NCBI RefSeq assembly: GCF_019396345.1
Contig: NZ_JAHKRM010000019.1
Span: 1 to 64,000 of the forward strand
DNA: 64,000 bases
DNA from: Nonomuraea guangzhouensis
GTDB lineage: Bacteria; Actinomycetota; Actinomycetes; Streptosporangiales; Streptosporangiaceae
Direction of reading: 5' to 3'
The notes beneath the pieces were generated by a model. That model was not told the origin of the DNA. It worked only from the letters and a program-made list of their open reading frames with translations, and did not search any database. Positions within the stretch are counted from its first letter, which is position 1. Each line of letters begins with the position of its first letter. Positions 1 to 8,593 of the stretch are shown here, piece by piece. The position numbers were made by a program, and so were the translations under genes.

Positions 1-1345
1 GATCGCCCGCGGCGGGCAGGCCGAGGCGCAGGCGGCCGTCGCCGCGGCCGCGGCCGCCTTCCCCGTCTGGGCCGCCACGCCGCGCGCCGAACGCGCCCGG
101 CTCCTGCGCGCGGTCGCCGACGGCGTCGAGAAGCGGCTGGACGACCTGGCCATCGTCGAGACCAGCGACAACGGCGCGCTGCTGCGCTCGCACCGGCGAG
201 GCGTCATGCCGCGCGTGGCGCACAACTTCCGGTTTTTCGCCGACTGGCTGCTGGAACTGGCGCACGAGGACTTCGACACGCGCGGCCACACCAATCGCGT
301 CTCGTGGAATCCGGCCGGGCCGTGCGTGCTCATCACGCCGTGGAACGCGCCGCTGATGCTGGCCACCTGGAAGATCGCCCCGGCGCTGGCGGCCGGCAAC
401 ACGGTGGTGCTCAAGCCCGCCGAGTGGTCCCCGCTCACCGCCTCGCTGCTCGCCGACATCACCGCCGAGGCCGGGGTGCCCGCGGGCGTGTTCAACGTCG
501 TGCAGGGGTACGGGGCCGAGGCCGGCTCCGCCCTGGTCTCCCACCCGGGCGTGCGCCGGATCAGTTTCACCGGCTCCGTGCCGACCGCGAAGCACATCGC
601 CGGGGCCGCCGCCGCCAACCTCGTCCCGGCCAGCTTCGAACTGGGCGGCAAGTCGCCCCTGCTGGTCTTCGCGGACGCCGACCTCGACCTGGCCGTGGAC
701 CTGGCGGTCGAGCAGTACGACAACGCCGGCCAGGTGTGCCTGGCCGCGACCCGGCTACTCGTCGAGTCCTCCATCTCGGAGGAGTTCGTCCGCCGCTTCA
801 CCGCCAAGGCCGCGACGCTGCGGCAGGGCGACCCGCGCGATGAGGCCACCGACATCGGCCCCAACATCCACGCCCGGCAGGTCGACAAGATCGACGGTTT
901 CGTCCGGCGGGCGCTCGCCACCGGGGCGCGCGCCGTCATCGGCGGCGGGCCCAACACCGATCTCGGCGGCCTGTACTACCGGCCGACGCTGCTCAGCGGC
1001 GTCGCCCAGGACAGCGAGATCGTCCAAGAGGAGGTCTTCGGGCCGGTGCTGACCCTGCAGACCTTCGACACCGAGGAGGAGGCGGTCCGGCTGGCCAACG
1101 ACACCCCGTTCGGGCTGGCCGCCACCCTCGCCACCGGCGACCGCGCCCGCGCCGAGCGCGTCACGTCCCGCCTCGTCGCGGGCACGGTCTGGGTCAACTG
1201 CTTCTTCGTCCGGGACCTGCGCGCCCCCTTCGGCGGCTCCCGCCAGTCCGGCGTCGGCCGGGAGGGCGGCACGTGGAGCTTCGACTTCTACTGCGACCTG
1301 AAGAACACCGTCACCGCACCGAAGGGATGGCAGGACCATGGGTGA
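1..1345 (+). CDS. hpaE: HpaE-type aldehyde dehydrogenase, 5' end outside window
   Basis: NAD(P)-dependent aldehyde dehydrogenase. The reading frame is open from base 2, so the N-terminus lies upstream of the window; an ATG at 206 is internal because homologous sequence precedes it. Visible motifs are the general-base glutamate in FELGGKSP (about base 640) and the catalytic cysteine in NAGQVCLA (codon at 737). The C-terminal FGGSRQSGVGREGG is typical of the family. The next two genes encode an extradiol dioxygenase and an FAH-fold protein, each joined by an 8-base overlap. That context points to 5-carboxymethyl-2-hydroxymuconate semialdehyde oxidation in homoprotocatechuate breakdown. Family is certain; substrate is inferred from neighbours. 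Confidence 0.85.
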   Translation, partial: IARGGQAEAQAAVAAAAAAFPVWAATPRAERARLLRAVADGVEKRLDDLAIVETSDNGALLRSHRRGVMPRVAHNFRFFADWLLELAHEDFDTRGHTNRVSWNPAGPCVLITPWNAPLMLATWKIAPALAAGNTVVLKPAEWSPLTASLLADITAEAGVPAGVFNVVQGYGAEAGSALVSHPGVRRISFTGSVPTAKHIAGAAAANLVPASFELGGKSPLLVFADADLDLAVDLAVEQYDNAGQVCLAATRLLVESSISEEFVRRFTAKAATLRQGDPRDEATDIGPNIHARQVDKIDGFVRRALATGARAVIGGGPNTDLGGLYYRPTLLSGVAQDSEIVQEEVFGPVLTLQTFDTEEEAVRLANDTPFGLAATLATGDRARAERVTSRLVAGTVWVNCFFVRDLRAPFGGSRQSGVGREGGTWSFDFYCDLKNTVTAPKGWQDHG

Positions 1346-2255
1346 GATCGTCGGGGCCGGCCTGCTGGCGCACGTCCCCACCATCGTGCTGCCCGAGCAG
1401 GAGCGCCTGGAGCTGAACGAGGGCAAGGAGATCACCCTCGTCACCGGCCTGCGCGAGCTGCGCCGCGAGGTCTTCGAGACCCTCGACTACGACACCGTCG
1501 TGGTGCTGGACTCGCACTGGGCCACCACGGTGGAGTTCGTGGTCACCGCGCACGACCGCCGGGCGGGGCTGTTCACCTCCGAGGAGCTGCCGCGCGGCAT
1601 GTGCCGCATGCCGTACGACTTCCCCGGCGACCCCGAACTGGCCCGCAACGTCGCCGCGTTCGCCGACAAGCACGGCACCTGGATCACCCCGATCGACGAC
1701 GCGTACCTGCCGATCTACTACGCCACGACCAACCTGTGGAAGTACCTCGGCGAGGGCCTGCCGGACAAGCGGTGGGTGACGATCGGGGTGTGCCAGACCG
1801 GTGACATGGAGGACCACCTGCGCCTGGGCCGCGCCCTGGCCGACGGCATCGCCGCCACCCCCGGCCGCAGGGTGCTGATCATCGCCTCGGGCGCGCTGTC
1901 GCACACCTTCTGGCCGCTGCGCGAGCTGCGCGACCACGAGGCCGGCGACACCCGGCACATCTTCACCCCGGAGGCGCGGGCGGCCGACCTGGAGCGCATC
2001 GCCTGGTTCAAGCAGGGCCGCCACGACCGGGTGCTGCGGACGATGCCGGAGTTCTGGAGGTTCAAGCCCGAGGCCCGCTTCTACCACTACCTGATGATGG
2101 CCGGCGCTCTGGGCGAGGCGGCCTGCACCGCGCCCGCCCGCCAGTACGGCGAGTACGAGAACTCCATCGGCACCGGCCAGGTCCACCTCTGGTTCGACCG
2201 CCCATCCGGCGGCTGGACCCCCCTCCGCGCAGAGCAGGAGCACGCCCATGCCTGA
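1338..2255 (+). CDS. hpaD: Class III extradiol dioxygenase (HpaD/LigB family)
   Basis: Non-haem iron ring-cleavage dioxygenase of 305 aa. Likely iron-ligand and active-site histidines lie in AHVP near residue 12, DSHW near residue 54 and LSHTFW in the middle, as in the LigB/DODA superfamily. It overlaps the preceding dehydrogenase and the following FAH-family gene by 8 bases each, so the three are translationally coupled. The likely reaction is 2,3-cleavage of 3,4-dihydroxyphenylacetate to 5-carboxymethyl-2-hydroxymuconate semialdehyde. A related catechol-type substrate cannot be excluded. Confidence 0.85.
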   Translation: MGEIVGAGLLAHVPTIVLPEQERLELNEGKEITLVTGLRELRREVFETLDYDTVVVLDSHWATTVEFVVTAHDRRAGLFTSEELPRGMCRMPYDFPGDPELARNVAAFADKHGTWITPIDDAYLPIYYATTNLWKYLGEGLPDKRWVTIGVCQTGDMEDHLRLGRALADGIAATPGRRVLIIASGALSHTFWPLRELRDHEAGDTRHIFTPEARAADLERIAWFKQGRHDRVLRTMPEFWRFKPEARFYHYLMMAGALGEAACTAPARQYGEYENSIGTGQVHLWFDRPSGGWTPLRAEQEHAHA

Positions 2256-3096
2256 GTATCGCCGCGTCCTCCTCGACGGAGCCGTCGTCGAGACCGTACG
2301 AGACGGCGACGAACTGGTCGCCGGCGACGGCCGCCGGGTCAAGACCGCCGAGGCGGCCCACCTGCCGCCGGTCGTCCCCTCGAAGATCATCGCTGTGCAC
2401 CTCAACCACCGCAGCCGGGTCGAGGAGTTCCAGATCCGGCTGCCCGCCACGCCGACGTACTTCCACAAACCGACCTCCTCCCTCAACTCCCACCGCGGTG
2501 ACGTCGTCCGGCCCGAGGGCTGCAAGTGGCTCAACTACGAGGGCGAGATCGCCATCGTCATCGGCCGGACCTGCCGCAACGTCTCCCAGGAGGAGGCGGG
2601 GGCGTACATCGCGGGCTACACCGTCGCCAACGACTTCGGCCTGCACGACTTCCGCGACACCGACGCCGGCTCCATGCTGCGCGTCAAGGGATCCGACACG
2701 CTCTGCCCGCTCGGCCCCGGGCTGGTCACCGGCTGGGACTTCCACGGCAAGTACCTGCGTACCTATGTCAACGGAGAGCTCGTCCAGGACGGCTCCACCG
2801 ACGAGATGACCTGGGACATGCACTATCTCGTCGCCGACATCGCCCGCACCATCACCCTGTTCCCCGGCGATGTCCTGCTCTCCGGCACCCCCGCCAACTC
2901 CCGGCCCGTCCAGCCGGGTGACCTGGTCGAGGTCGAGGCCGAGGGCCTGGGACGGCTCGCCAACCGCGTCGTCACCGGCCCCACCATGATCCGCCCCGAT
3001 ATCGGGGCACAACCCACCGAGTCGGAAGAGGTCCTCTCCACGGCCCTCGGCGGCGAGTGGGAGTTCCGCGGCATCCGGGCGCCTCAGCGCGGCTGA
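2248..3096 (+). CDS. FAH-family isomerase/decarboxylase (HpaG-like)
   Basis: Fumarylacetoacetate-hydrolase fold protein of 282 aa. The metal-binding region is visible as YEGEIAIVIGR (about residues 92-102) and NDFGLHDF further on. The SGTPANSRPVQPGD stretch near the C-terminus is characteristic. In the homoprotocatechuate pathway this family carries out 2-hydroxyhepta-2,4-diene-1,7-dioate isomerisation and/or oxo-diacid decarboxylation. E. coli HpaG is a two-domain fusion; here there is one catalytic domain. The ATG overlaps the end of the dioxygenase gene by 8 bases, and the gene closes the first overlapping trio. Confidence 0.82.
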   Translation: MPEYRRVLLDGAVVETVRDGDELVAGDGRRVKTAEAAHLPPVVPSKIIAVHLNHRSRVEEFQIRLPATPTYFHKPTSSLNSHRGDVVRPEGCKWLNYEGEIAIVIGRTCRNVSQEEAGAYIAGYTVANDFGLHDFRDTDAGSMLRVKGSDTLCPLGPGLVTGWDFHGKYLRTYVNGELVQDGSTDEMTWDMHYLVADIARTITLFPGDVLLSGTPANSRPVQPGDLVEVEAEGLGRLANRVVTGPTMIRPDIGAQPTESEEVLSTALGGEWEFRGIRAPQRG

Positions 3097-3159
3097 GACG
3101 GCTTCACCATCCCCTAACCCAACGATCCGCTCCACCTCAGACCGGCAGGTGAACCACCA

Positions 3160-4605
3160 GTGGACATTCCAGCGACCACCGCAGCGGCGACCGTCGAGCC
3201 TCCAGCCGCCAGGAGGCTCAAGCCGAACGCGCTCGGCGTGCTCGGCATCCTGTTCTTCGTCCTCTCCGCGCAGGCGCCGCTGACCGGCATCGCCGGCGCC
3301 GTCCCCATCGCCGTGGCCCTCGGCAACGGCCCCGGCGTCCCCGCCTCCTACCTCGCCTCCGGGCTGCTCATCCTGCTCTTCTCGGTCGGCTTCGTGGCCA
3401 TGGGCAGGCACGTCGTCGACGCCGGAGCCTTCTACGTCTACATCGGCAAGGGCCTCGGCAGGACCGCCGGGACGGGCAGCGCCGCCGTCGCGCTGTTCGC
3501 CTACTGCGCCATCCAGGCCGCCATGTACGGCCTGTACGGCGCCATCGTCTCCGGCCTCGTCGACCAGTACACCGGTCTGGCCGCGCCCTGGTGGGTCTGG
3601 TCCCTGGTGACCATCGCCATCGTGCAGGGGCTCGGGCAGGCCGGCATCGAGCTCGGCGCGAAGGTGCTGGCGATCTTCGTGCTCGCCGAGTTCAGCATCC
3701 TGTTCGTCTTCGGCTTGATCACCCTGGTCAAGGGCGGCGGTCCCGAGGGCCTCGGCCTCGCCGAGAGCTTCTCGCCGAGCGCCGCTCTGTCGGGTGCCCC
3801 CGGGGTGGCGCTGATGTTCGCCGTGGCGTCGATGTTCGGCTTCGAGGCCACCGCCATCTACGGCGAGGAGGCGCGCGACCCGCGGCGTACCGTCCCCCGC
3901 GCCACCTACCTGTCCGTGCTCGTAGTGAGCGCCTTCTTCGTCTTCACGTCGTGGATGCTCGTCTCCGCTCACGGCTCCTCCAAGGCGGTCGCCGCCGCCG
4001 GCCAGGCGCTGGAGAGCGGCGACTCCGCGGCGTTCGTCTTCGCTCCGGTGGCGGCCCAGCTCGGCGCCTGGGCCAACGAGGTGCTGCCGATCCTGCTGGC
4101 CACCTCGCTGTTCGCCGGCGTGCTCGCCTTCCACAACTCCGCCAGCCGCTACCTGTTCTCGCTCGGCCGCGATGGGGTGCTGCCCCGGCGGCTGGCCTCG
4201 CTCAACCGCCGCCACGCGCCGTGGCTGGCCGGCTTGACGCAGACCATCATCGCCGTGCTGCTCATCCTGCCGTTCGCGGTGACCGGCGGGGACCCGGTGC
4301 TCACCCTGTTCTCCTGGTTCAGCGGCGTGGCGGTGCTGGCCATGATGCTCATGTACCTGCTCACCTCGGTCTCGGTGATCGCGTTCTTCCGCAGGGAACG
4401 CGTCGACACACGGCCCTGGCACACGCTCATCGCACCGGCGCTCGGCGCGGTCGGCATGGGTGGCGCGCTCTGGCTGATCCTGGCCAACTTCCCCACGCTC
4501 ATCGGCGGCTCCACCACCACCGCGATCTGGCTCGCGTGCGGCGTACCGGTCGTGATGCTCCTCGGCGTGCTCGCCGCCCTGCGGACGCGGGGCCGGGCTG
4601 CGTGA
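3160..4605 (+). CDS. APC-superfamily amino acid/amine permease
   Basis: Integral membrane transporter of 481 aa with about 12 hydrophobic segments. Typical APC features are the first helix GILFFVLSAQAPLTGIAG and GAFYVYIGKGLGR after helix 2. The start is GTG at 3160, preceded by a purine-rich GGCAGGTGA about 12 bases upstream. The stop TGA overlaps the ATG of the next aldehyde dehydrogenase (ATGA), so uptake is coupled to the dehydrogenase and the gamma-glutamyl hydrolase. By analogy with PuuP in putrescine catabolism an amine or amino acid substrate is likely; the exact one cannot be read. Confidence 0.85.
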   Translation: MDIPATTAAATVEPPAARRLKPNALGVLGILFFVLSAQAPLTGIAGAVPIAVALGNGPGVPASYLASGLLILLFSVGFVAMGRHVVDAGAFYVYIGKGLGRTAGTGSAAVALFAYCAIQAAMYGLYGAIVSGLVDQYTGLAAPWWVWSLVTIAIVQGLGQAGIELGAKVLAIFVLAEFSILFVFGLITLVKGGGPEGLGLAESFSPSAALSGAPGVALMFAVASMFGFEATAIYGEEARDPRRTVPRATYLSVLVVSAFFVFTSWMLVSAHGSSKAVAAAGQALESGDSAAFVFAPVAAQLGAWANEVLPILLATSLFAGVLAFHNSASRYLFSLGRDGVLPRRLASLNRRHAPWLAGLTQTIIAVLLILPFAVTGGDPVLTLFSWFSGVAVLAMMLMYLLTSVSVIAFFRRERVDTRPWHTLIAPALGAVGMGGALWLILANFPTLIGGSTTTAIWLACGVPVVMLLGVLAALRTRGRAA

Positions 4606-6089
4606 TGATCGGACACCAGGAGTGGGCCGGCCGCGCCATGCGGCCGGTCTTCGCCACCCAGCACCACATCGACGGCGCCGACGAGCCCGGCGGCGGCGCC
4701 GTCTTCACGGTCGTGTCCCCGCGCGACGGCCGCGTCCTGGCCGAGGTCGCGGACGCGGGAGCCGCCGAGGTCGATCTCGCCGTGGCCGCCGCGCGCCGCG
4801 CCTTCGTCCGCGGTCCCTGGCCGCGCCTGGCACCCGCCGAACGCGGCCGCGCCCTGCTGCGGCTCGCCGATCTGATGGAAGAACACCGCGAGAGCCTCGC
4901 GCTGACCATCAGCCTGGAGATGGGCAAACCGATCAAGGACGCCTACGAGATCGAGCTGCGTGCCGCCATCTCCACCTTCCGCTGGTACGGCCAGCTCGCC
5001 GACAAACTCACCGACGAATCGCCGCACACAGCCCTCGACGCCCTGGCGCTCGTCACTCGCGAGCCCGCCGGCGTGGTCGGCGCGGTCGTGCCATGGAACT
5101 TCCCGCTCACCATCGCCGCCTGGAAGGTCGCCCCCGCCCTGGCGGCGGGCTGCACGGTCGTGCTCAAGCCCTCCGAACGCTCGCCGCTGTCGGCGCTCGC
5201 ACTGGCGCGGCTGGCGACCGAGGCGGGACTCCCGCCCGGCGCGTTCAACGTGGTCGCGGGAGACGGCCCCGCCGCCGGACGGGCACTCGGCCTGCACCCG
5301 GACGTGGACGTGCTGGCCTTCACCGGATCCACGGCCGTCGGCCGCCACTTCCTGCGGTATTCCGCCGACTCCAACCTCAAGCGGGTCTGGCTGGAGCTCG
5401 GCGGCAAGTCGCCCAACATCATCCTGCCCGACGCCCCCGACCTGGACCGCGCGGCGGCCACGGCCGCCTGGGGCATCTTCTTCAACCAGGGCGAGATGTG
5501 CACCGCGCCCTCTCGCCTGCTCGTCCATTCCTCCATCGCCGAGCGCGTGACCGAGGCCGTCGTCGCCCGCGCCCGCGAGTTGCGGGTCGGCGACCCGCTC
5601 GACCCCGCCACCGAGATGGGCGCCCTGGTCGGCGAGGCCCATCTCGAAGGGGTGCTCGGCCATGTGGAGACCGGTGTCGGACAGGGTGCCCGGCTGCGTA
5701 CCGGCGGATCGCGCACCCTGGCCGACACCGGCGGCAGCTACCTGGAGCCCACCGTGTTCGACCGGGTGGCCCCGGGGATGCGGCTGGCCCGCGAGGAGAT
5801 CTTCGGGCCGGTGCTGTCCGTGCTCGCCTTCGACGATCTGGATGAAGCGGTCGCGCTCGCCAACGCCACCGAGTACGGCCTGGCCGCCGGGCTGTGGACC
5901 GCCGACCTGTCCACCGCGCACCAGGTGTCCCGCGCCCTGCGCGCCGGAACGGTCTGGGTGAACTGCTACGAGGAGGGCGACCTGACCGTGCCGTTCGGCG
6001 GCATGAAGCAGTCCGGCAACGGCCGGGACAAGTCCGCCCATGCCCTGGAGAAGTACACCGAGCTCAAGACCACCTGGATCCAGCTTTGA
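4605..6089 (+). CDS. Aldehyde dehydrogenase, PuuC-like
   Basis: NAD(P)-dependent aldehyde dehydrogenase of 494 aa, complete. It shows PWNFPLTIAAWK, the glutamate in LELGGKSPN and the catalytic cysteine in GEMCTAPSR. The chosen ATG at 4605 overlaps the permease stop; GTG 4602 is an alternative, and ATG 4638 would cost 11 residues. The position between an APC permease and a class I glutamine-amidotransferase-like hydrolase copies the Puu pathway, in which PuuC oxidises gamma-glutamyl-aminobutyraldehyde. The aldehyde could instead come from another glutamylated amine. It is paralogous to the dehydrogenase at the left edge but clearly divergent from it. Confidence 0.87.
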   Translation: MIGHQEWAGRAMRPVFATQHHIDGADEPGGGAVFTVVSPRDGRVLAEVADAGAAEVDLAVAAARRAFVRGPWPRLAPAERGRALLRLADLMEEHRESLALTISLEMGKPIKDAYEIELRAAISTFRWYGQLADKLTDESPHTALDALALVTREPAGVVGAVVPWNFPLTIAAWKVAPALAAGCTVVLKPSERSPLSALALARLATEAGLPPGAFNVVAGDGPAAGRALGLHPDVDVLAFTGSTAVGRHFLRYSADSNLKRVWLELGGKSPNIILPDAPDLDRAAATAAWGIFFNQGEMCTAPSRLLVHSSIAERVTEAVVARARELRVGDPLDPATEMGALVGEAHLEGVLGHVETGVGQGARLRTGGSRTLADTGGSYLEPTVFDRVAPGMRLAREEIFGPVLSVLAFDDLDEAVALANATEYGLAAGLWTADLSTAHQVSRALRAGTVWVNCYEEGDLTVPFGGMKQSGNGRDKSAHALEKYTELKTTWIQL

Positions 6090-6802
6090 CCCGTCCCCTG
6101 ATCGCCATCCCCGCCCGGTTCTCCGCCTCGGCCTCCGCCCTCCGCCACGCCGCGGAGGTGAACGCCCGCGCGCTGGTCGAGGCCGTCTGGCGCGCGGGCG
6201 GCGAACCCGTCTCGCTGCACCCGCACGCTCCGGGCGGCACCGCCGACCCGGCGGAGGTGGCCGCCCGCCTGACCCGCTTCGACGCCGTCCTGCTGCCCGG
6301 CGGCGGCGACATCGCACCGCACCGGTACGGCGCGGCGATCGCGCACGAGAGCGTCTACGACGTGGACGACGAGCAGGACGGCTTCGACCTGGAGGCCGCC
6401 CGTCAGGCGGTGGCCGCCGGCCTGCCGTTGCTGGCCGTCTGCCGCGGTCTCCAGGTCGTCAACACCGCGCTCGGCGGCACCCTGGAGCAGGACGCCGGCG
6501 ACGGGGAACACCGCCACGTCGTGCATCCGGTCGCGCTGCTGCCCGGGTCACTCCTGGAAGGCATCACCGGAGCGCAGAAGGTGACGGCGTCCTGCTACCA
6601 CCACCAACGCGTGACCCTGGTCGGCGCCGGGCTGGTCGTCACGGCCGAGGCCGCCGACGGGACCGTCGAGGCGCTCGAAGCGCCCGCCCTGGCCTCCTGG
6701 TTCGTCGCCGTGCAGTGGCACCCCGAGGACGGCGCCCATCAGGACCCCGTCCAGCAGGCCCTCTTCGATGCCTTCGTCGCGGCGGCCCTACCGCGTGCCT
6801 GA
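6086..6802 (+). CDS. Gamma-glutamyl hydrolase, peptidase C26 (PuuD-like)
   Basis: Class I glutamine-amidotransferase-fold hydrolase of 238 aa. The nucleophile is in AVCRGLQ, the catalytic histidine in VQWHPE, and LLPGGGDIAP is the usual N-terminal glycine loop. The only sensible start is TTG at 6086, overlapping the stop of the dehydrogenase gene (TTGA); no in-frame ATG or GTG lies near it. PuuD-type enzymes remove the gamma-glutamyl group from gamma-glutamyl-GABA-type intermediates. The matching gamma-glutamyl-amine synthetase (glutamine-synthetase fold) is not in the window and could lie upstream. Confidence 0.83.
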   Translation: MTRPLIAIPARFSASASALRHAAEVNARALVEAVWRAGGEPVSLHPHAPGGTADPAEVAARLTRFDAVLLPGGGDIAPHRYGAAIAHESVYDVDDEQDGFDLEAARQAVAAGLPLLAVCRGLQVVNTALGGTLEQDAGDGEHRHVVHPVALLPGSLLEGITGAQKVTASCYHHQRVTLVGAGLVVTAEAADGTVEALEAPALASWFVAVQWHPEDGAHQDPVQQALFDAFVAAALPRA

Positions 6803-6830
6803 TCCAGCAGACCGGTGAGCGCCGGGTGGG

Positions 6831-7418
6831 TCAGCCTGCTTCGGGCGCGGCCTGACGGCGGCGACCGCTGCGACGGGGGGTCGGCTCGGCACCGTCGAGC
6901 AGCGCGATCCTGCGCGCCTCACCCTGCTCCTCCACCTGCAGCACGACCTTGCGCAACCCATCGGCCAGAGCCCGGCATTCGTCATCGTCGAGCCGGCCGG
7001 TGACGAAGGTCTCCTCGTCGTTGAAGTCGGGGAAGAGCCGCCGCATGAGCGCCTCGCCCTCCTCGGTGAGGCTGAGCAGCAACAGCCTGCCATCGGAGGC
7101 GTGCTCCGCGCGCTTGACCAGGCCGCGCGACTCCAGTGTGCGAACGACGCCGGTCAGCGTGCCTTTGGAGATACCGGCTTCCTCCGCCACGTGGCGGCTC
7201 TCCGACTCCCCCCAGATCCACATCACCCAGAGCACGACGAACGCGGTCCAGCTGAGATCGCTGCTCCTCAGCACCGCGTTCTCCAGATGCTGACGGACCG
7301 CCGCCGCGGCGCGGTAGATGTTGGCCACCAGCGCCATGCGCTCGTGGCGCACCGGTGTGCCCCCGAGCTTCGCCTCGGCCAGCTTCTCCGCCTCGGTAAT
7401 GGATCGCTGCCCGGGCAC
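6831..7418 (-). CDS. MarR-family transcriptional regulator
   Basis: Winged-helix MarR regulator of 195 aa. The DNA-binding part is HVAEEAGISKGTLTGVVRTLESRGLVKRAEHASDGR in three consecutive elements (helix 3, recognition helix, wing). It starts with GTG at 7418, preceded by AAGGAG at 8 bases. A basic C-terminal tail (PRRSGRRR) extends past the usual end. It lies convergent to the catabolic genes and probably controls them in response to an aromatic ligand, as HpaR and related MarR proteins do; that role is inferred from position. Confidence 0.87.
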   Translation of the reverse strand: MPGQRSITEAEKLAEAKLGGTPVRHERMALVANIYRAAAAVRQHLENAVLRSSDLSWTAFVVLWVMWIWGESESRHVAEEAGISKGTLTGVVRTLESRGLVKRAEHASDGRLLLLSLTEEGEALMRRLFPDFNDEETFVTGRLDDDECRALADGLRKVVLQVEEQGEARRIALLDGAEPTPRRSGRRRQAAPEAG

Positions 7419-7441
7419 GCGGCCACTCCTTCGCCTATGAG

Positions 7442-7468
7442 CCGAAATTCGTTCGGACCCAAATTATA
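7442..7468 (-). promoter_or_regulatory. Promoter and operator candidate of the marR gene
   Basis: On the minus strand a perfect -10 hexamer TATAAT (7468-7463) is followed by the inverted repeat CCGAA-N5-TTCGG (7442-7456), then the Shine-Dalgarno and GTG of the marR gene. A repeat just downstream of the -10 box fits autorepression by the encoded MarR protein. No clear -35 hexamer was found. Confidence 0.45.
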
Positions 7469-7481
7469 CCGGCCGGCCTTG

Positions 7482-8444
7482 CTATCCGTGGCGGACGATC
7501 TCACCAGGTGACGCGGTCGCCTCGCGCCGGAACTCGCGGGGTGAGATCCCGTACTCCGCCCGGAACAGCTTGCTGAAGTGGCTGGGGTCCTTGATCCCCC
7601 AGCGTCCGGCGACGGCCTGGGCGGGCAGGCCGGCGAGTGCCGGGTCGGCGAGGTCCTGGCGGATGCGGTCCAGCCGCCGGCTGCGCACGTGGTCGCTGAC
7701 GGGCCGGCCATGCTGCTCGAACAGTTTGTGCAGGTAGCGCACCGAAACGTGGTGGGCGGCGGCGATCGCGCCGGGGACCAGGTCGTCACCGAGGTGGCGG
7801 TCGATGTGGTCGAGTATCCGCTCCAGCAGGGAAACGCCCTCAACGGGCGGGCCGGGCCGGGACGACTCGCACAGCACTGTCTTGAGCATGGCGGTGACGT
7901 GGTGGCCCAGCTCGCGCCCGGCCAGCGGACCCAGCTCCGGCGCCTGGTCGGCCAGCTCCATCAGCATGGCCGCCAGGATCCGGGCGCTGGGCAGCCGGAG
8001 GATCTCAGGGTTCGCGGTGACGCCGCGGGCCGTGCCGAAGAGAGGATCCGCCGGGATCGCCGCGATCCTGATCAGGAAGTAGCGGTAGGGGCCGTCGAAC
8101 TCCAGCCGGAACGGCCGCGAGCCGCAATAGAGCGTGAACTCGCCAGGGGACAGCGAGGCGAGGCGACCGTCCTGTTCCAGCCAGGCGTGTCCGTACCGGA
8201 CCAGGCCGAGGAGATGCTCACCCTCCGGCACGATCGTCGACCGGAGGGAGTTCACCCGTACCCGTTGCTCGCCGGCGATCTCGCACGCGCCCAGCAGGCC
8301 GAAGCGGTACGGCCGCATCTCCGCCTGATAAACCTGACCCTCATCCCGCACGAGAACCGCGTCGGACGCGTGCGTACCCGGGCGTGCGGCGGGGTCGAGA
8401 TAGCCGTAGACGAGGGTCCCGTCCGCTCTCTGCTCGTAGGGCAT
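7482..8444 (-). CDS. AraC-family transcriptional regulator
   Basis: Regulator of 320 aa with an N-terminal ligand/dimerisation domain (AraC-binding-like, FeaR type) and a C-terminal double helix-turn-helix. The second motif reads GRWGIKDPSHFSKLFRAEYG, followed by SPREFR. It is transcribed divergently from the ABC transporter operon starting at 8594, with 149 bases between the starts, and probably activates it. FeaR-type proteins govern aromatic-amine metabolism in other bacteria, which suits the neighbouring catabolic genes; the ligand is unknown. Confidence 0.87.
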   Translation of the reverse strand: MPYEQRADGTLVYGYLDPAARPGTHASDAVLVRDEGQVYQAEMRPYRFGLLGACEIAGEQRVRVNSLRSTIVPEGEHLLGLVRYGHAWLEQDGRLASLSPGEFTLYCGSRPFRLEFDGPYRYFLIRIAAIPADPLFGTARGVTANPEILRLPSARILAAMLMELADQAPELGPLAGRELGHHVTAMLKTVLCESSRPGPPVEGVSLLERILDHIDRHLGDDLVPGAIAAAHHVSVRYLHKLFEQHGRPVSDHVRSRRLDRIRQDLADPALAGLPAQAVAGRWGIKDPSHFSKLFRAEYGISPREFRREATASPGEIVRHG

Positions 8445-8593
8445 GGCTACTCCTCCACCAGCCGTTGCGCGTCACTCAGTGTCGTCCCAAGCGCTGGAAG
8501 ACCACAAGTGTGCGCTGTCGCACCAGTTCGTCCGTCACCTCGCGGCCATCATCTGAGCATTCCTTCTGGTCAACAGGTGAAAGGCGGACCAGC

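Noticed and set aside
2062..4422. Long open frame of 786 codons on the minus strand
   Set aside because: Mirror-image frame of the FAH and permease genes. Its composition is the Gly/Arg/Glu/Gln-rich pattern of antisense high-GC DNA, and the plus strand encodes clear protein families with overlapping starts.
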